Source: a virus. Taken from it: a DNA stretch of 24,924 nt. The stretch covers positions 1-24,924 of IMG/VR virus record IMGVR_UViG_3300030047_000119; one strand, given 5' to 3'. This document shows, piece by piece, positions 1-6,634 of this stretch. The first letter of the stretch is position 1. The number at the start of each line of letters is the position of its first letter. The notes beneath the pieces are model-generated. The model saw nothing but the letters and a program-made list of their open reading frames with translations. It was not told where the DNA came from and ran no database searches. The position numbers and the translations under genes are program-made.

Positions 1-2
1 GC

Positions 3-383
3 AAGGTTGGCGAGAAACATGGGCATAGTTCAGATTATACAGCGATAGAAGCCGTGTTACGGTCATACGGTTGGAAGTATCAACGCAAGATTAGAAATTC
101 TACGCGATCCATAAAGGACGGCCAGAACGCAGTACGAGCCAAGATTGCTAACGCAAGCGGCGAAATTAGTTTATATTGCAATAATATCAACGCGCCCTAT
201 TCGCATAAATCACTTTTAAATGGAAAATTAAAGAAAGGATCCACGTTTTTAGAAGAAGATGACGAATACCAGCATATAGGGACCGCTATTCGATACATGA
301 TAGAGTTCGAGTGGCCGATAGTGCCATATAAACAACCGTTACAACCGCCCCTTAATATACTTACAAATTACAAAAGTTGGTGA
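3..383 (+). CDS. Terminase large subunit, C-terminal end (partial at window edge)
   Basis: The frame is open from the left edge, so this is the tail of a longer gene; the last 126 residues are visible. It would be the ATP-driven DNA-packaging motor and its nuclease, acting at the portal vertex. The visible part has the layout of the terminase nuclease domain end: a Ser-Asp-Tyr-Thr segment near the edge, a Arg-Ser-Ile-Lys-Asp-Gly-Gln-Asn-Ala-Val segment resembling the usual RSVKDRxNAV stretch, then a Glu/Asp run followed by QHIGTAIRYMIEFEWP, the place where terminases carry HxxDAxxY. The expected Asp of that motif is a Thr here. Position directly before the portal gene, as in P22, supports the call. 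The ATPase part lies outside the window, so the identification is by position and C-terminal pattern only. The gene ends 3 bases before the portal start. Confidence 0.75.
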   Translation, partial: KVGEKHGHSSDYTAIEAVLRSYGWKYQRKIRNSTRSIKDGQNAVRAKIANASGEISLYCNNINAPYSHKSLLNGKLKKGSTFLEEDDEYQHIGTAIRYMIEFEWPIVPYKQPLQPPLNILTNYKSW

Positions 384-386
384 TCC

Positions 387-2600
387 ATGGATAATGAAAT
401 CGAGTTAGAAGATTTAGACCTAGAATTGAAGCGAACAAACAAACTAAACGAGGTTTTTAACCGGGCCGTTCGAGCATTTGATAATATTCAGACAGCATGT
501 TATGAGGAGCGCCAACAATGTCTACAGGATCGACGCTTTTGTTGGGTGGCTGGTGCAATGTGGGAAGATTTTTACACCGAACAATTAAGCAATAAGCCCA
601 GGTTAGAAGTTAACAAGGTGCAGCTTGCAGTTACCAGGATTAACAACGAATATCGAGCCAACCGGATCAGTGCGGTATTTAGCCCCGCCGACGGATCCGA
701 GAGCGACGAAACATGTGATAACCTTAATTCACTATACAGAGCGCAACGCAAAGCCAGGGGTACAGAGTTCGGGGATAACGCATTTATGGACAGTATAACC
801 GGGGGTATTGGTGCGTGGCGTTTACGTGCAGAATATGAGGACGAATATGACGAAGATAACGAAGATCAGTTAATAACGTTTGAACCGATATTCGACCCCG
901 AAACATCAGTATATTTTGACTTGAACGCAAAACGCCAGGATAAAGCCGACGCAAAATATTGTTATGTGGTAACGTCCATGGATGCCCAGGAATTTGAAGA
1001 AACCCATAAAACGACCCCCGCGGATTGGCCGAAGAATGATAACCGCTTTTTCGATTGGTGCGTGAATGACGTTGTTTATTTGGCCGAATATTATGAGATC
1101 GAGGAAACCAGCGAGACTTTAAGGTTTTATTATGGTTTGGCCGGGGATGAAATCAAAGTTACCCCGGAAGAATACAGCGATAAGGACTATTTAAGCGAGC
1201 TTGACGCCAAGGGTTACAAGTTAGCCCGGAATCGTAAGATCAAACGCCAGCGCGTTCATAAGTACATCATGAGCGGCGGCGGGATCCTTGAAGATTGCGG
1301 TTATATTGCTGGGCGCTATTTGCCAATAATCATAACATACGGGAAGCGCACCTATATCCAGAATATGGAACGGGCAAGCGGTGTTATTCGTATTTGCAAG
1401 GATAGCCAGCGGTTGTTAAATGTTCAATCTAGCAAGTTGGCGGAGATCGCAAGCGGATCCAGCATAGAAAAGCCCATATTTACTCCCGAACAGGTATTAG
1501 GACATGAAGCGCGATGGGCTAATGATGCTGTTTCAGATTACCCCTATCAGCTTATAAACTTATCGTATGATATTAACGGCCAATTGATACAACCCGGACC
1601 CGTAGGGATGACCAAAAGTCCCGATTTACCCCCGGCGTTGGGCGCGTTGTTGCAATTTGCTAACGACGGTTTAAATGATTTAATGGGTAACCAGGATCAG
1701 GCCGAACAGGTTAAAAGCAATTTATCAGGATTAGCGGTTGAATTAATCCAGGCGCAAATAAGTGTCCAGACAGCCGGTTATATGTCCAATTTTGCGATAG
1801 CTGAAAAATGGGCGGCGCAAGTATGGTTGGAAATGGTTAAAGATTTATATACGCGCGAGGGTAGAAAGTTAAAAGGTGAAAGTGAGGGGGGATCGGCCGA
1901 ACAGATCGATATTAAAAAACCGATAATAGACGATCAAACGGGGACGGTTACTGCTATAAATGATTTTAGCCAATTGAAAACCATGGATATACAGATCGAG
2001 ATAGGCGCAAGTAGCGAGTCCAAGCGGGCAGCAACCGAAAAAGGGTTAATAGGTTTAATGGGACAGATCCAGGACCCCGGAACGCAGGGTATTTTATCTA
2101 ACATGATCCTTGCGAACAGTTCAGGGGAGGGCATGAGCGAATTGCGGCCGTATTTTAGGAAACAATTAATACAACAAGGCGCAATTGAACCGAGCAAAGA
2201 GGAATCCGATAAAATGGCCGAGGATGCCAAGAACCAGCAACCGGAACAGCCAAGCCCAACGGATCAAGCTAACGTTGACTTCTTAACAGCCAGTGCAGCA
2301 GCCGAGCAAGCAAAAGCGGAAAACCTAAAAGCACAGACGGAAAAAGTTAACAAAGAAGCGGAACAGGTTGAAGCGAACACACAAAAGATTTTGAGCGAGG
2401 CCCGGATAAACGAGTTAAAAGCGATCCAGGCAGCGCAACAATTAGACATTAATAAGGCCATGATAATTGATGAGTGGTTAAAGTCACAATTGATAACAGG
2501 CGAACCAGCGGGAGAGGTTGAGCAACCCGGCCAGGAAATGAACGAGCCGCAACCGATGCCAATGGATCAGGGTGCAATGATGCAGGAACCGCCCCAATAA
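387..2600 (+). CDS. P22-like portal protein
   Basis: 737 residues, close to the 725 of P22 gp1. It would form the dodecameric ring at one capsid vertex through which DNA is packaged and ejected. The N-terminal third (residues 1-120) has the typical acidic helical start, then WxxGxxW-type and VNKVQLAVTRINNEYRANR segments characteristic of P22-type portals (the family writes this as N.i...v..v.g..r.nr). The C-terminal region from about residue 600 is Gln/Glu/Ala-rich and strongly helical (AAAEQAKAENLKAQTEKV), matching the long barrel helix of P22 portals, and ends in a Pro/Met/Gln tail. The start ATG is 3 bases after the terminase stop with GGTGA just upstream. It is the first gene of the visible head-assembly block. 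Family assignment is from memory of the sequence pattern, not from a search. Confidence 0.92.
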   Translation: MDNEIELEDLDLELKRTNKLNEVFNRAVRAFDNIQTACYEERQQCLQDRRFCWVAGAMWEDFYTEQLSNKPRLEVNKVQLAVTRINNEYRANRISAVFSPADGSESDETCDNLNSLYRAQRKARGTEFGDNAFMDSITGGIGAWRLRAEYEDEYDEDNEDQLITFEPIFDPETSVYFDLNAKRQDKADAKYCYVVTSMDAQEFEETHKTTPADWPKNDNRFFDWCVNDVVYLAEYYEIEETSETLRFYYGLAGDEIKVTPEEYSDKDYLSELDAKGYKLARNRKIKRQRVHKYIMSGGGILEDCGYIAGRYLPIIITYGKRTYIQNMERASGVIRICKDSQRLLNVQSSKLAEIASGSSIEKPIFTPEQVLGHEARWANDAVSDYPYQLINLSYDINGQLIQPGPVGMTKSPDLPPALGALLQFANDGLNDLMGNQDQAEQVKSNLSGLAVELIQAQISVQTAGYMSNFAIAEKWAAQVWLEMVKDLYTREGRKLKGESEGGSAEQIDIKKPIIDDQTGTVTAINDFSQLKTMDIQIEIGASSESKRAATEKGLIGLMGQIQDPGTQGILSNMILANSSGEGMSELRPYFRKQLIQQGAIEPSKEESDKMAEDAKNQQPEQPSPTDQANVDFLTASAAAEQAKAENLKAQTEKVNKEAEQVEANTQKILSEARINELKAIQAAQQLDINKAMIIDEWLKSQLITGEPAGEVEQPGQEMNEPQPMPMDQGAMMQEPPQ

Positions 2601-2604
2601 TAAC

Positions 2605-2633
2605 TTGATTTTAAAATCAGTTAATTTTATATT
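2605..2633 (+). promoter_or_regulatory. Candidate sigma70-type promoter after the portal gene
   Basis: TTGATT at 2605-2610 and TATATT at 2628-2633 are separated by exactly 17 bases. The match to consensus is 4/6 and 5/6. It lies in the AT-rich gap after the portal stop and would drive the 45-aa membrane protein and the scaffold gene. The -10 box lies in the loop of the inverted repeat listed next. An AT-rich gap can produce such matches by chance. Confidence 0.45.
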
Positions 2634-2648
2634 GTTAACTGATTTTAA
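2611..2648. repeat. Perfect 14-bp inverted repeat around the promoter -10 box
   Basis: TTAAAATCAGTTAA at 2611-2624 is exactly repeated in reverse complement at 2635-2648, with a 10-base loop. A second overlapping palindrome, TGATTTTAAAATCA, occupies 2606-2619, so the left arm can pair in two ways. No U-run follows, so it is a poor terminator. As DNA it looks like an operator for a dimeric regulator; as RNA it could be a stability or processing hairpin after the portal message. Confidence 0.7.
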
Positions 2649-2664
2649 TTAAACGGGGTTTATC

Positions 2665-2802
2665 ATGAGAGCGTTAGAGGTGTTACATGATGTTTTAAAA
2701 ATAGTTGTTGGTTTTATTGCGGTATTGGGTACGGTTTTTTTATTGGCCGCTGTTACCATGTCCGGCCACGAAACAACACAAAGTTTTTTTTTATTAATTT
2801 AA
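2665..2802 (+). CDS. Small single-pass membrane protein, 45 aa
   Basis: A short reading frame between the portal and scaffold genes, with GGGG 7 bases before the ATG. The protein has a short amphipathic start (MRALEVLHDVLK), then one uninterrupted hydrophobic stretch, about residues 14-32 (VVGFIAVLGTVFLLAAVTM), then a polar segment and a hydrophobic end (FFLLI). I recognise no family. A membrane protein inside the head-assembly block is unexpected; it could be a small envelope-acting protein, for example in exclusion or lysis timing, but nothing in the sequence decides this. Support comes from the good ribosome binding site, the use of a gap that has no other gene, and codon choice (TTA leucine, GCG alanine) like its neighbours. 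Confidence 0.6.
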   Translation: MRALEVLHDVLKIVVGFIAVLGTVFLLAAVTMSGHETTQSFFLLI

Positions 2803-2814
2803 CAAGGGTTTAAA

Positions 2815-3666
2815 ATGGACGTTTTAGAAAATGATTTAGATAACGATATTGAGGACGTTGAACTTGACGACCAATTAGACGGCGCGGGCGATCCAGACGA
2901 CGGCGCGGAGTTTGAAATATCAATCGGTAACGATGACGAGTTAACCGACGAGGAAAAAGCAGAAAAAGAGCTTGACGCATTACCGCCTATAAAAGAATTT
3001 AGAAAAGCTTTTAAAGAGACGCAACGCAAAAACCGGGAACTTGCGGCAGAGTTGGAAGCCTTGCGCCAACCGATAACGAACCAGCACGCCCCGGACGTTA
3101 TCGAAAAGCCGACATTGGAAAGTTGCGGGTATGATACCGAAGCCCATGAGGCGGCGTTGGTAAATTGGGTTATACATCAACAAACGGTTACCCAACAGCT
3201 TCAGCAAGAGCAACAGCGGGTTATCGATGCACAAAAAGGTTGGGCTGGGTTAGTAGATTCTTACAAGGGGCAAAAGGCCGCGTTAAAAGTTAAAGATTTT
3301 GACGATGCCGAAGCGGAATTAATAAGCGTTATTGATCCCGAACGGCAGGGGATTATTTTAAAATTTGCCAAGGAGCCCGCGAAACTAATTTATGCGTTGG
3401 GTAAGAATAAATCAAAATTGGAAGCGTTGGCGAAGATAACTGACCCGATTCAGTTCGCATTACAAATGAATGAAATTGAAAGGAGCATTACAGTGACGAA
3501 AAGAACAGCCCCCGAACCCGAGCGGCGTTTGAACTTGGGGACCGGATCAGGCGCGGCGGTTATAAGTGGTAAAACCGACGTGAAACTTGAACGTTTACGA
3601 ACCGAAGCGCAAAAAACAGGAGATTTTACAAAAGTAGCCGCTTATAAGAGAGGGTTGCAAAAATGA
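2815..3666 (+). CDS. Capsid scaffolding protein (gp8-like)
   Basis: 283 residues lying between the portal and coat genes, where P22 encodes its scaffold. Scaffolds copolymerise with coat subunits to form the procapsid and leave before or during packaging. The first 50 residues are extremely acidic (runs of Asp/Glu), residues 55-90 are Lys/Glu/Arg-rich and predicted helical coiled coil, and residues 125-150 are Gln-rich helix. The last 40 residues are basic and end in a EAQKTGDFTKVAAYKRGLQ segment, the kind of C-terminal coat-binding helix seen in phage scaffolds. AGGG precedes the ATG. The stop overlaps the next start by four bases (ATGA), suggesting translational coupling. Scaffolds diverge quickly, so composition and position carry the call. 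Confidence 0.82.
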   Translation: MDVLENDLDNDIEDVELDDQLDGAGDPDDGAEFEISIGNDDELTDEEKAEKELDALPPIKEFRKAFKETQRKNRELAAELEALRQPITNQHAPDVIEKPTLESCGYDTEAHEAALVNWVIHQQTVTQQLQQEQQRVIDAQKGWAGLVDSYKGQKAALKVKDFDDAEAELISVIDPERQGIILKFAKEPAKLIYALGKNKSKLEALAKITDPIQFALQMNEIERSITVTKRTAPEPERRLNLGTGSGAAVISGKTDVKLERLRTEAQKTGDFTKVAAYKRGLQK

Positions 3667-3866
3667 GCGAACTAGAAAAAAAACCAACCCCAAATGATGT
3701 TTTAAGAGCAGCTATGGGGCGACTGGATGATGTTCTGATTATTGGTTTTAAAAAAGGTGAAGCCAGGGATTTTTATTATGCAGGATCCACAGGTAATAAA
3801 GCGACCCTTTTATATTTACTTGAATCATTTAAACATAACTTATTAGCTGGGGCATTTGACGGGTAA
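3663..3866 (+). CDS. Small conserved-looking protein coupled to scaffold, 67 aa
   Basis: Starts inside the scaffold stop codon (ATGA overlap), so it is probably made by re-initiating ribosomes. The protein has an N-terminal helix (PTPNDVLRAAMGRL), a VLIIGFKKGE strand-turn, an aromatic stretch (RDFYYAGSTGN) and a C-terminal helix with LLYLLESFKHNLLAG. This small alpha/beta layout (strand, turn, then a Ser-Thr before a helix) recalls small uncharacterised phage and prophage proteins of similar size, but I cannot name a function. Position between scaffold and coat would allow a head-assembly role. It is the last gene before the 164-base gap that carries the coat promoter. Confidence 0.7.
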   Translation: MSELEKKPTPNDVLRAAMGRLDDVLIIGFKKGEARDFYYAGSTGNKATLLYLLESFKHNLLAGAFDG

Positions 3867-3876
3867 CAATAGATCA

Positions 3877-3905
3877 TTGCCAAAGTAAAAACATAAATCT
3901 ATAAT
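3877..3905 (+). promoter_or_regulatory. Sigma70-type promoter for the coat gene
   Basis: TTGCCA at 3877-3882, a 17-base spacer, then a perfect TATAAT at 3900-3905. Transcription would start near 3912 and give a leader of about 120 bases before the coat ATG. The 164-base gap is the longest plus-strand gap inside the late cluster, fitting a dedicated promoter for the most abundant virion protein. The phage need not rely on the host sigma factor late, but the match is close to ideal. Confidence 0.7.
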
Positions 3906-3967
3906 TGAACAAAAGGCAACCGGTAGCCGTTAAAAAACCGCGAACAAAGCCCCCCGCACAAGGCCCT

Positions 3968-4018
3968 TATAAAATGGCGAGATTAGAAAGGTATAACTTT
4001 TAATCAATCCATTTTATA
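3968..4018 (+). promoter_or_regulatory. Leader hairpin ending at the coat-gene ribosome binding site
   Basis: TATAAAATGG at 3968-3977 pairs exactly with CCATTTTATA at 4009-4018. The 3' arm ends on the A of the Shine-Dalgarno AGGAG (4018-4022), which lies 8 bases before the coat ATG. The loop is 31 bases. It may stabilise the coat message or set ribosome access. Confidence 0.5.
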
Positions 4019-4030
4019 GGAGCGCCAACA

Positions 4031-5317
4031 ATGGCCACGAATAACTTAAATAAACAAATAACGATCCAGTTTGAAAACTTACTGGAATCATTCGACGATC
4101 AATTAGTAATGTCTAAAAACGTTGAAAAGTTCAACGCATCAGGCGAAAGTTTCCAACGATCAAGTGATACCATTTGGCGAACGATCCCAATGATCGCTAC
4201 AAGTCAGAACGGTATTGATGCCACGTCCGCATTTTCAGCAGCCAGCGCCACACAATTGGCCGTTCCCGCGTCAATTGGTTTTCAAAAAAACTCAGTGTTT
4301 AACCTTAATGGGTTAGAACTCCGCGACGCGTTAACCCGCGGCAGCCTGCTAAAAGCGGCAAAGCAAAAACTAGCATCAGACATTAACGTCGCAGTTTCTA
4401 ACGCGGCCGCGTTGCAAGGTACAATCACGATTAAGCGAACCACGGCGTCAGTCGGTTATGATGATTGGGGGCTGGCAAGTGCAGCAATGGATGAACGCGG
4501 CGTATCGATGTTTGAACGTAAAGCAGCGTTAACGCCACGTGATTACAACGCGGCAGCGGGTAACCTGGCATCACGTCAGACAATTAATGATTTGCCCCGT
4601 ACAGCATACGAAAAAGCGCGTATCAATGCTGATATTGCCGGTTTTGAAATGTTTAAACTTGATTATGGTTACAGACAAGCGGCCGCGGCCGGTGTTACTG
4701 TTACTTTAACAAGTGCGGGCCAATATTACACCCCGGCAGCTACTACAACCCAGTCCGACGGATCAGTTACCCCGAAAGAAAACAGGTATCAGGTGATCCC
4801 GATTACTGTAACCAGTGGCACGGTTGCGGTTGGTGATCGTTTTCAATTTGCCGCCAACGTTTGTAACTCGGTTCATCAAATTACAAAAGTAGATACCGGC
4901 CAGCCGATGACGTTCGTTATTAACCGGATCGTAACAGGTGCAGGTGGCACAGGTACGGTTGAAATAAGCCCGCCTATCATAAGCGGCACAGGTGGAACCC
5001 CGGCAGAACTGCAATATAAGAACGTGACAGCTACACCCGGCGCGGGTGCAGCTATTACATTTTTAAATACTGTAGCAGCCCCGGTTAACCCGTTCTGGCA
5101 AAAACAAGCGATCGAAATTATCCCATGTAAATATGAGATCCCAACCGATGCGGGCGTTAATGTAATGACAGGTACGACCGAGAGCGGTATCACATTAACA
5201 ATGTCTTACTTTTTAGACATTAACACTTTGACATTAAAAGGCCGGGTCGATACGTTGTTCGGCGTAGTGGTTAACCAACCGCAACAATGCGGCGTTATGC
5301 TTTTCAATCAAACTTAA
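4031..5317 (+). CDS. Major capsid (coat) protein, P22 gp5-like
   Basis: 428 residues against 430 in P22 coat. It builds the icosahedral shell with an HK97-type fold. Visible similarity to P22 coat includes the N-terminal FQRSSDTIW segment (P22: MQRSSNTIW), the following helix with LELRDAL and AAKQKLASDINVAVSNAAA (P22: LRADDLRD and AARKLANNVELKVANMAA), and DYNAAAGNLASRQTINDLPRTAYEKARINADIAGFE, aligning with the P22 stretch ending VAGFDD. Residues about 225-330 are Thr/Gly/Val-rich beta sequence and correspond to the P22 inserted I-domain, which stabilises the subunit. A strong AGGAG precedes the ATG, and the gene has its own promoter and leader hairpin, as expected for the most abundant virion protein. 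Confidence 0.95.
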   Translation: MATNNLNKQITIQFENLLESFDDQLVMSKNVEKFNASGESFQRSSDTIWRTIPMIATSQNGIDATSAFSAASATQLAVPASIGFQKNSVFNLNGLELRDALTRGSLLKAAKQKLASDINVAVSNAAALQGTITIKRTTASVGYDDWGLASAAMDERGVSMFERKAALTPRDYNAAAGNLASRQTINDLPRTAYEKARINADIAGFEMFKLDYGYRQAAAAGVTVTLTSAGQYYTPAATTTQSDGSVTPKENRYQVIPITVTSGTVAVGDRFQFAANVCNSVHQITKVDTGQPMTFVINRIVTGAGGTGTVEISPPIISGTGGTPAELQYKNVTATPGAGAAITFLNTVAAPVNPFWQKQAIEIIPCKYEIPTDAGVNVMTGTTESGITLTMSYFLDINTLTLKGRVDTLFGVVVNQPQQCGVMLFNQT

Positions 5318-5335
5318 TTTTTATAGAGTTTCATT

Positions 5336-5351
5336 TTCCCATGGATGGGAA
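5336..5351 (+). other. Short hairpin after the coat gene
   Basis: TTCCC (5336-5340) pairs with GGGAA (5347-5351) across a 6-base loop, and the pairing can extend to ATGGAT as a near-perfect palindrome. It lies 19 bases past the coat stop. No U-run follows, so it is more likely a 3'-end stabiliser or processing site than a terminator, and would separate abundant coat message from downstream genes. Confidence 0.4.
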
Positions 5352-5379
5352 CCCCCTTAATTTTCAGGAGTGCAGTAAA

Positions 5380-5490
5380 ATGGCAAAATCACAACCAGTC
5401 ACCAAGCCGGGTATAATTATTATGATCGGAAAAAAGGCCCCCGCAAAAATGCCAAAGGGTAAAGCCCCCGGCAAGAAAAAGGGGTGTTAA
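5380..5490 (+). CDS. Lys/Pro/Gly-rich basic peptide, 36 aa
   Basis: The frame is open upstream to 5287, but the start at 5380 is preferred: it follows AGGAG with a proper gap, whereas the upstream start lies inside the coat gene without a site. The peptide begins MAKSQPVTKPGIIIMIGKK, and residues 18-35 are almost only Lys, Pro, Gly, Ala and Met, ending in Gly-Cys. Net charge is about +11. It resembles short basic linkers or DNA/RNA- or capsid-inner-surface-binding peptides, but I recognise no family. Being directly behind the coat gene, with a good ribosome site, it may be a minor capsid-associated peptide. Confidence 0.6.
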   Translation: MAKSQPVTKPGIIIMIGKKAPAKMPKGKAPGKKKGC

Positions 5491-5491
5491 A

Positions 5492-5683
5492 ATGTTTGTT
5501 TACAGATATCCAGGCGATCAGATTGAATATCTGGAGGGTAAAACCTACGATATTAAGAACGTTGACGACGGCGACGAATTAACCGACGCATTAGTTAACG
5601 GTTGGGCATTATCCCCCGATGAAGCCGAAGCGTTAACCGCCCCGCCAGTAAAAACAACCAATAAAACAAAAGCAGAGGTTTAA
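5492..5683 (+). CDS. Small acidic protein, 63 aa
   Basis: Begins 1 base after the preceding stop, with AAGGGG upstream. It starts with a short beta segment (MFVYRYPGDQIEYLEGKTYDI), continues acidic (NVDDGDELTDALVNGW), and ends in a Lys/Thr-rich flexible tail. The central DELTDALVNGWALSPDEAEAL looks like two short helices. I do not recognise a family. Similar-sized proteins between coat and head-completion genes are often adaptor or decoration proteins, which is inference from position only. Confidence 0.65.
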   Translation: MFVYRYPGDQIEYLEGKTYDIKNVDDGDELTDALVNGWALSPDEAEALTAPPVKTTNKTKAEV

Positions 5684-5686
5684 CCA

Positions 5687-6166
5687 ATGTCAGATAATAG
5701 CGGTTTAAATAGTGGATGGACAAAACTTGACATTATAACGGCCGCTTTTAATGAGATCGGTTTTGCTAATTATTTATATGATATTGACCCGGCGCAATTA
5801 AGCCGGGTTTTATTGCAGCTTGATGGATTAATGGGTACATGGGCGGCTATGGGCGTTAATATTGGTTATCCATTACCAACCGGGCAGATCGGTTCAGATA
5901 TCAACCAGCTTTCTAATTTACCAGCTGCAGCGGTTGAAGCCGCTTACATGAATCTAGCGAAAAGGATCGCCCCGTCGTTTGGTAAAACATTAACCCCTGA
6001 TTCAATAAGCAACGCCAGGGAATCGTTCACGGCGATGCTTTTAAACTTGAGTGTTATCCCCGATAAACAATACCCCGGAACGCTATTGACAGGGGCAGGA
6101 AATAAGCCGTTAAGCCGCGTTTTTAATTCGGGCAATGATTCAACAACCCCAACCGAGATAATTTAA
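5687..6166 (+). CDS. P22 gp4-like tail accessory factor (head-to-tail adaptor)
   Basis: 159 residues; P22 gp4 is 166. gp4 binds below the portal ring and forms the site for gp10 and the tailspikes. The sequence shows the all-helical adaptor pattern: LDIITAAFNEIGF at residues 13-25, then DPAQLSRVLLQLDGLMGTWAAMGVNIGYPLP, AAVEAAYMNLAKRIAPSFGKTLTPD and an ISNARESFTAMLL helix, which is the typical order for this family (D-x-x-x-A-L-x-x-L-x-x-M-x-x-x-W followed by I-A-x-x-x-G-x-x). The C-terminus (residues 127-159) is a Pro/Asn-rich tail with PGTLLTGAGNKPLSR. AGAGG precedes the ATG. The gene lies upstream of gp10 but is separated from it by two extra genes, unlike in P22. Confidence 0.88.
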   Translation: MSDNSGLNSGWTKLDIITAAFNEIGFANYLYDIDPAQLSRVLLQLDGLMGTWAAMGVNIGYPLPTGQIGSDINQLSNLPAAAVEAAYMNLAKRIAPSFGKTLTPDSISNARESFTAMLLNLSVIPDKQYPGTLLTGAGNKPLSRVFNSGNDSTTPTEII

Positions 6167-6167
6167 T

Positions 6168-6632
6168 ATGAGCCAATTTTTAAACGGTAGCCGTTTGCCT
6201 GTTACCCAGTCAGTTGGGGCCGGCGATTTGGTCCCGGTGTTTGTTCAAAATTCAGGGTTAACCATGGCGGCGGCATTTTCGACAATTGCCGCGTTTATTC
6301 AAAGCCTATTAACGTCAGTTTCTAGTTATGTTACTTTTTACAGCGTACCATTGACTGGTGCGACGATCCCTGACAATGGCGCAACTTATAACAAGTGGTA
6401 CATTATCCAGCCAGTCGGGACCATTGCCGCGTTAACAGTGACTTTTCCTGCATACGGTGTGGCGATTGACGGCCAGAAAATAGCCCTAGTTTCAACGCAA
6501 ACAATAACAGCCTTGACGTTAAGCTCGTTAGGTTCAACAGTGATCGGAGCTAACGCGGGATTAAGCCCAACGACCCCGATTAATTTTAAATACAACCAAC
6601 CGCTTAACGTTTGGTTTAGATTTGGATCATAA
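6168..6632 (+). CDS. Beta-rich virion-associated protein, 154 aa (related to the 139-aa protein at 10000)
   Basis: Starts 1 base after the gp4-like stop. The first 30 residues carry a common phage fibre/appendage opening (NGSRLPVTQSVGAGDLVPVFVQNSG), followed by a helix (AAAFSTIAAFIQSLL). The C-terminal half is a beta domain with LTVTFPAYGVAIDGQKIALVSTQTITALTLSSLG and a final NFKYNQPLNVWFRF. That domain has the same order of landmarks as the 139-aa protein after gp10: (F/L)TVT(F/L)P, IDGQ, repeating beta strands, (F)KY/KF and a terminal W(F/Y)R. It is probably a trimeric tail or fibre-base component. No enzyme motif is seen. Function beyond a structural role is not known to me. Confidence 0.7.
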   Translation: MSQFLNGSRLPVTQSVGAGDLVPVFVQNSGLTMAAAFSTIAAFIQSLLTSVSSYVTFYSVPLTGATIPDNGATYNKWYIIQPVGTIAALTVTFPAYGVAIDGQKIALVSTQTITALTLSSLGSTVIGANAGLSPTTPINFKYNQPLNVWFRFGS

Positions 6633-6634
6633 CC

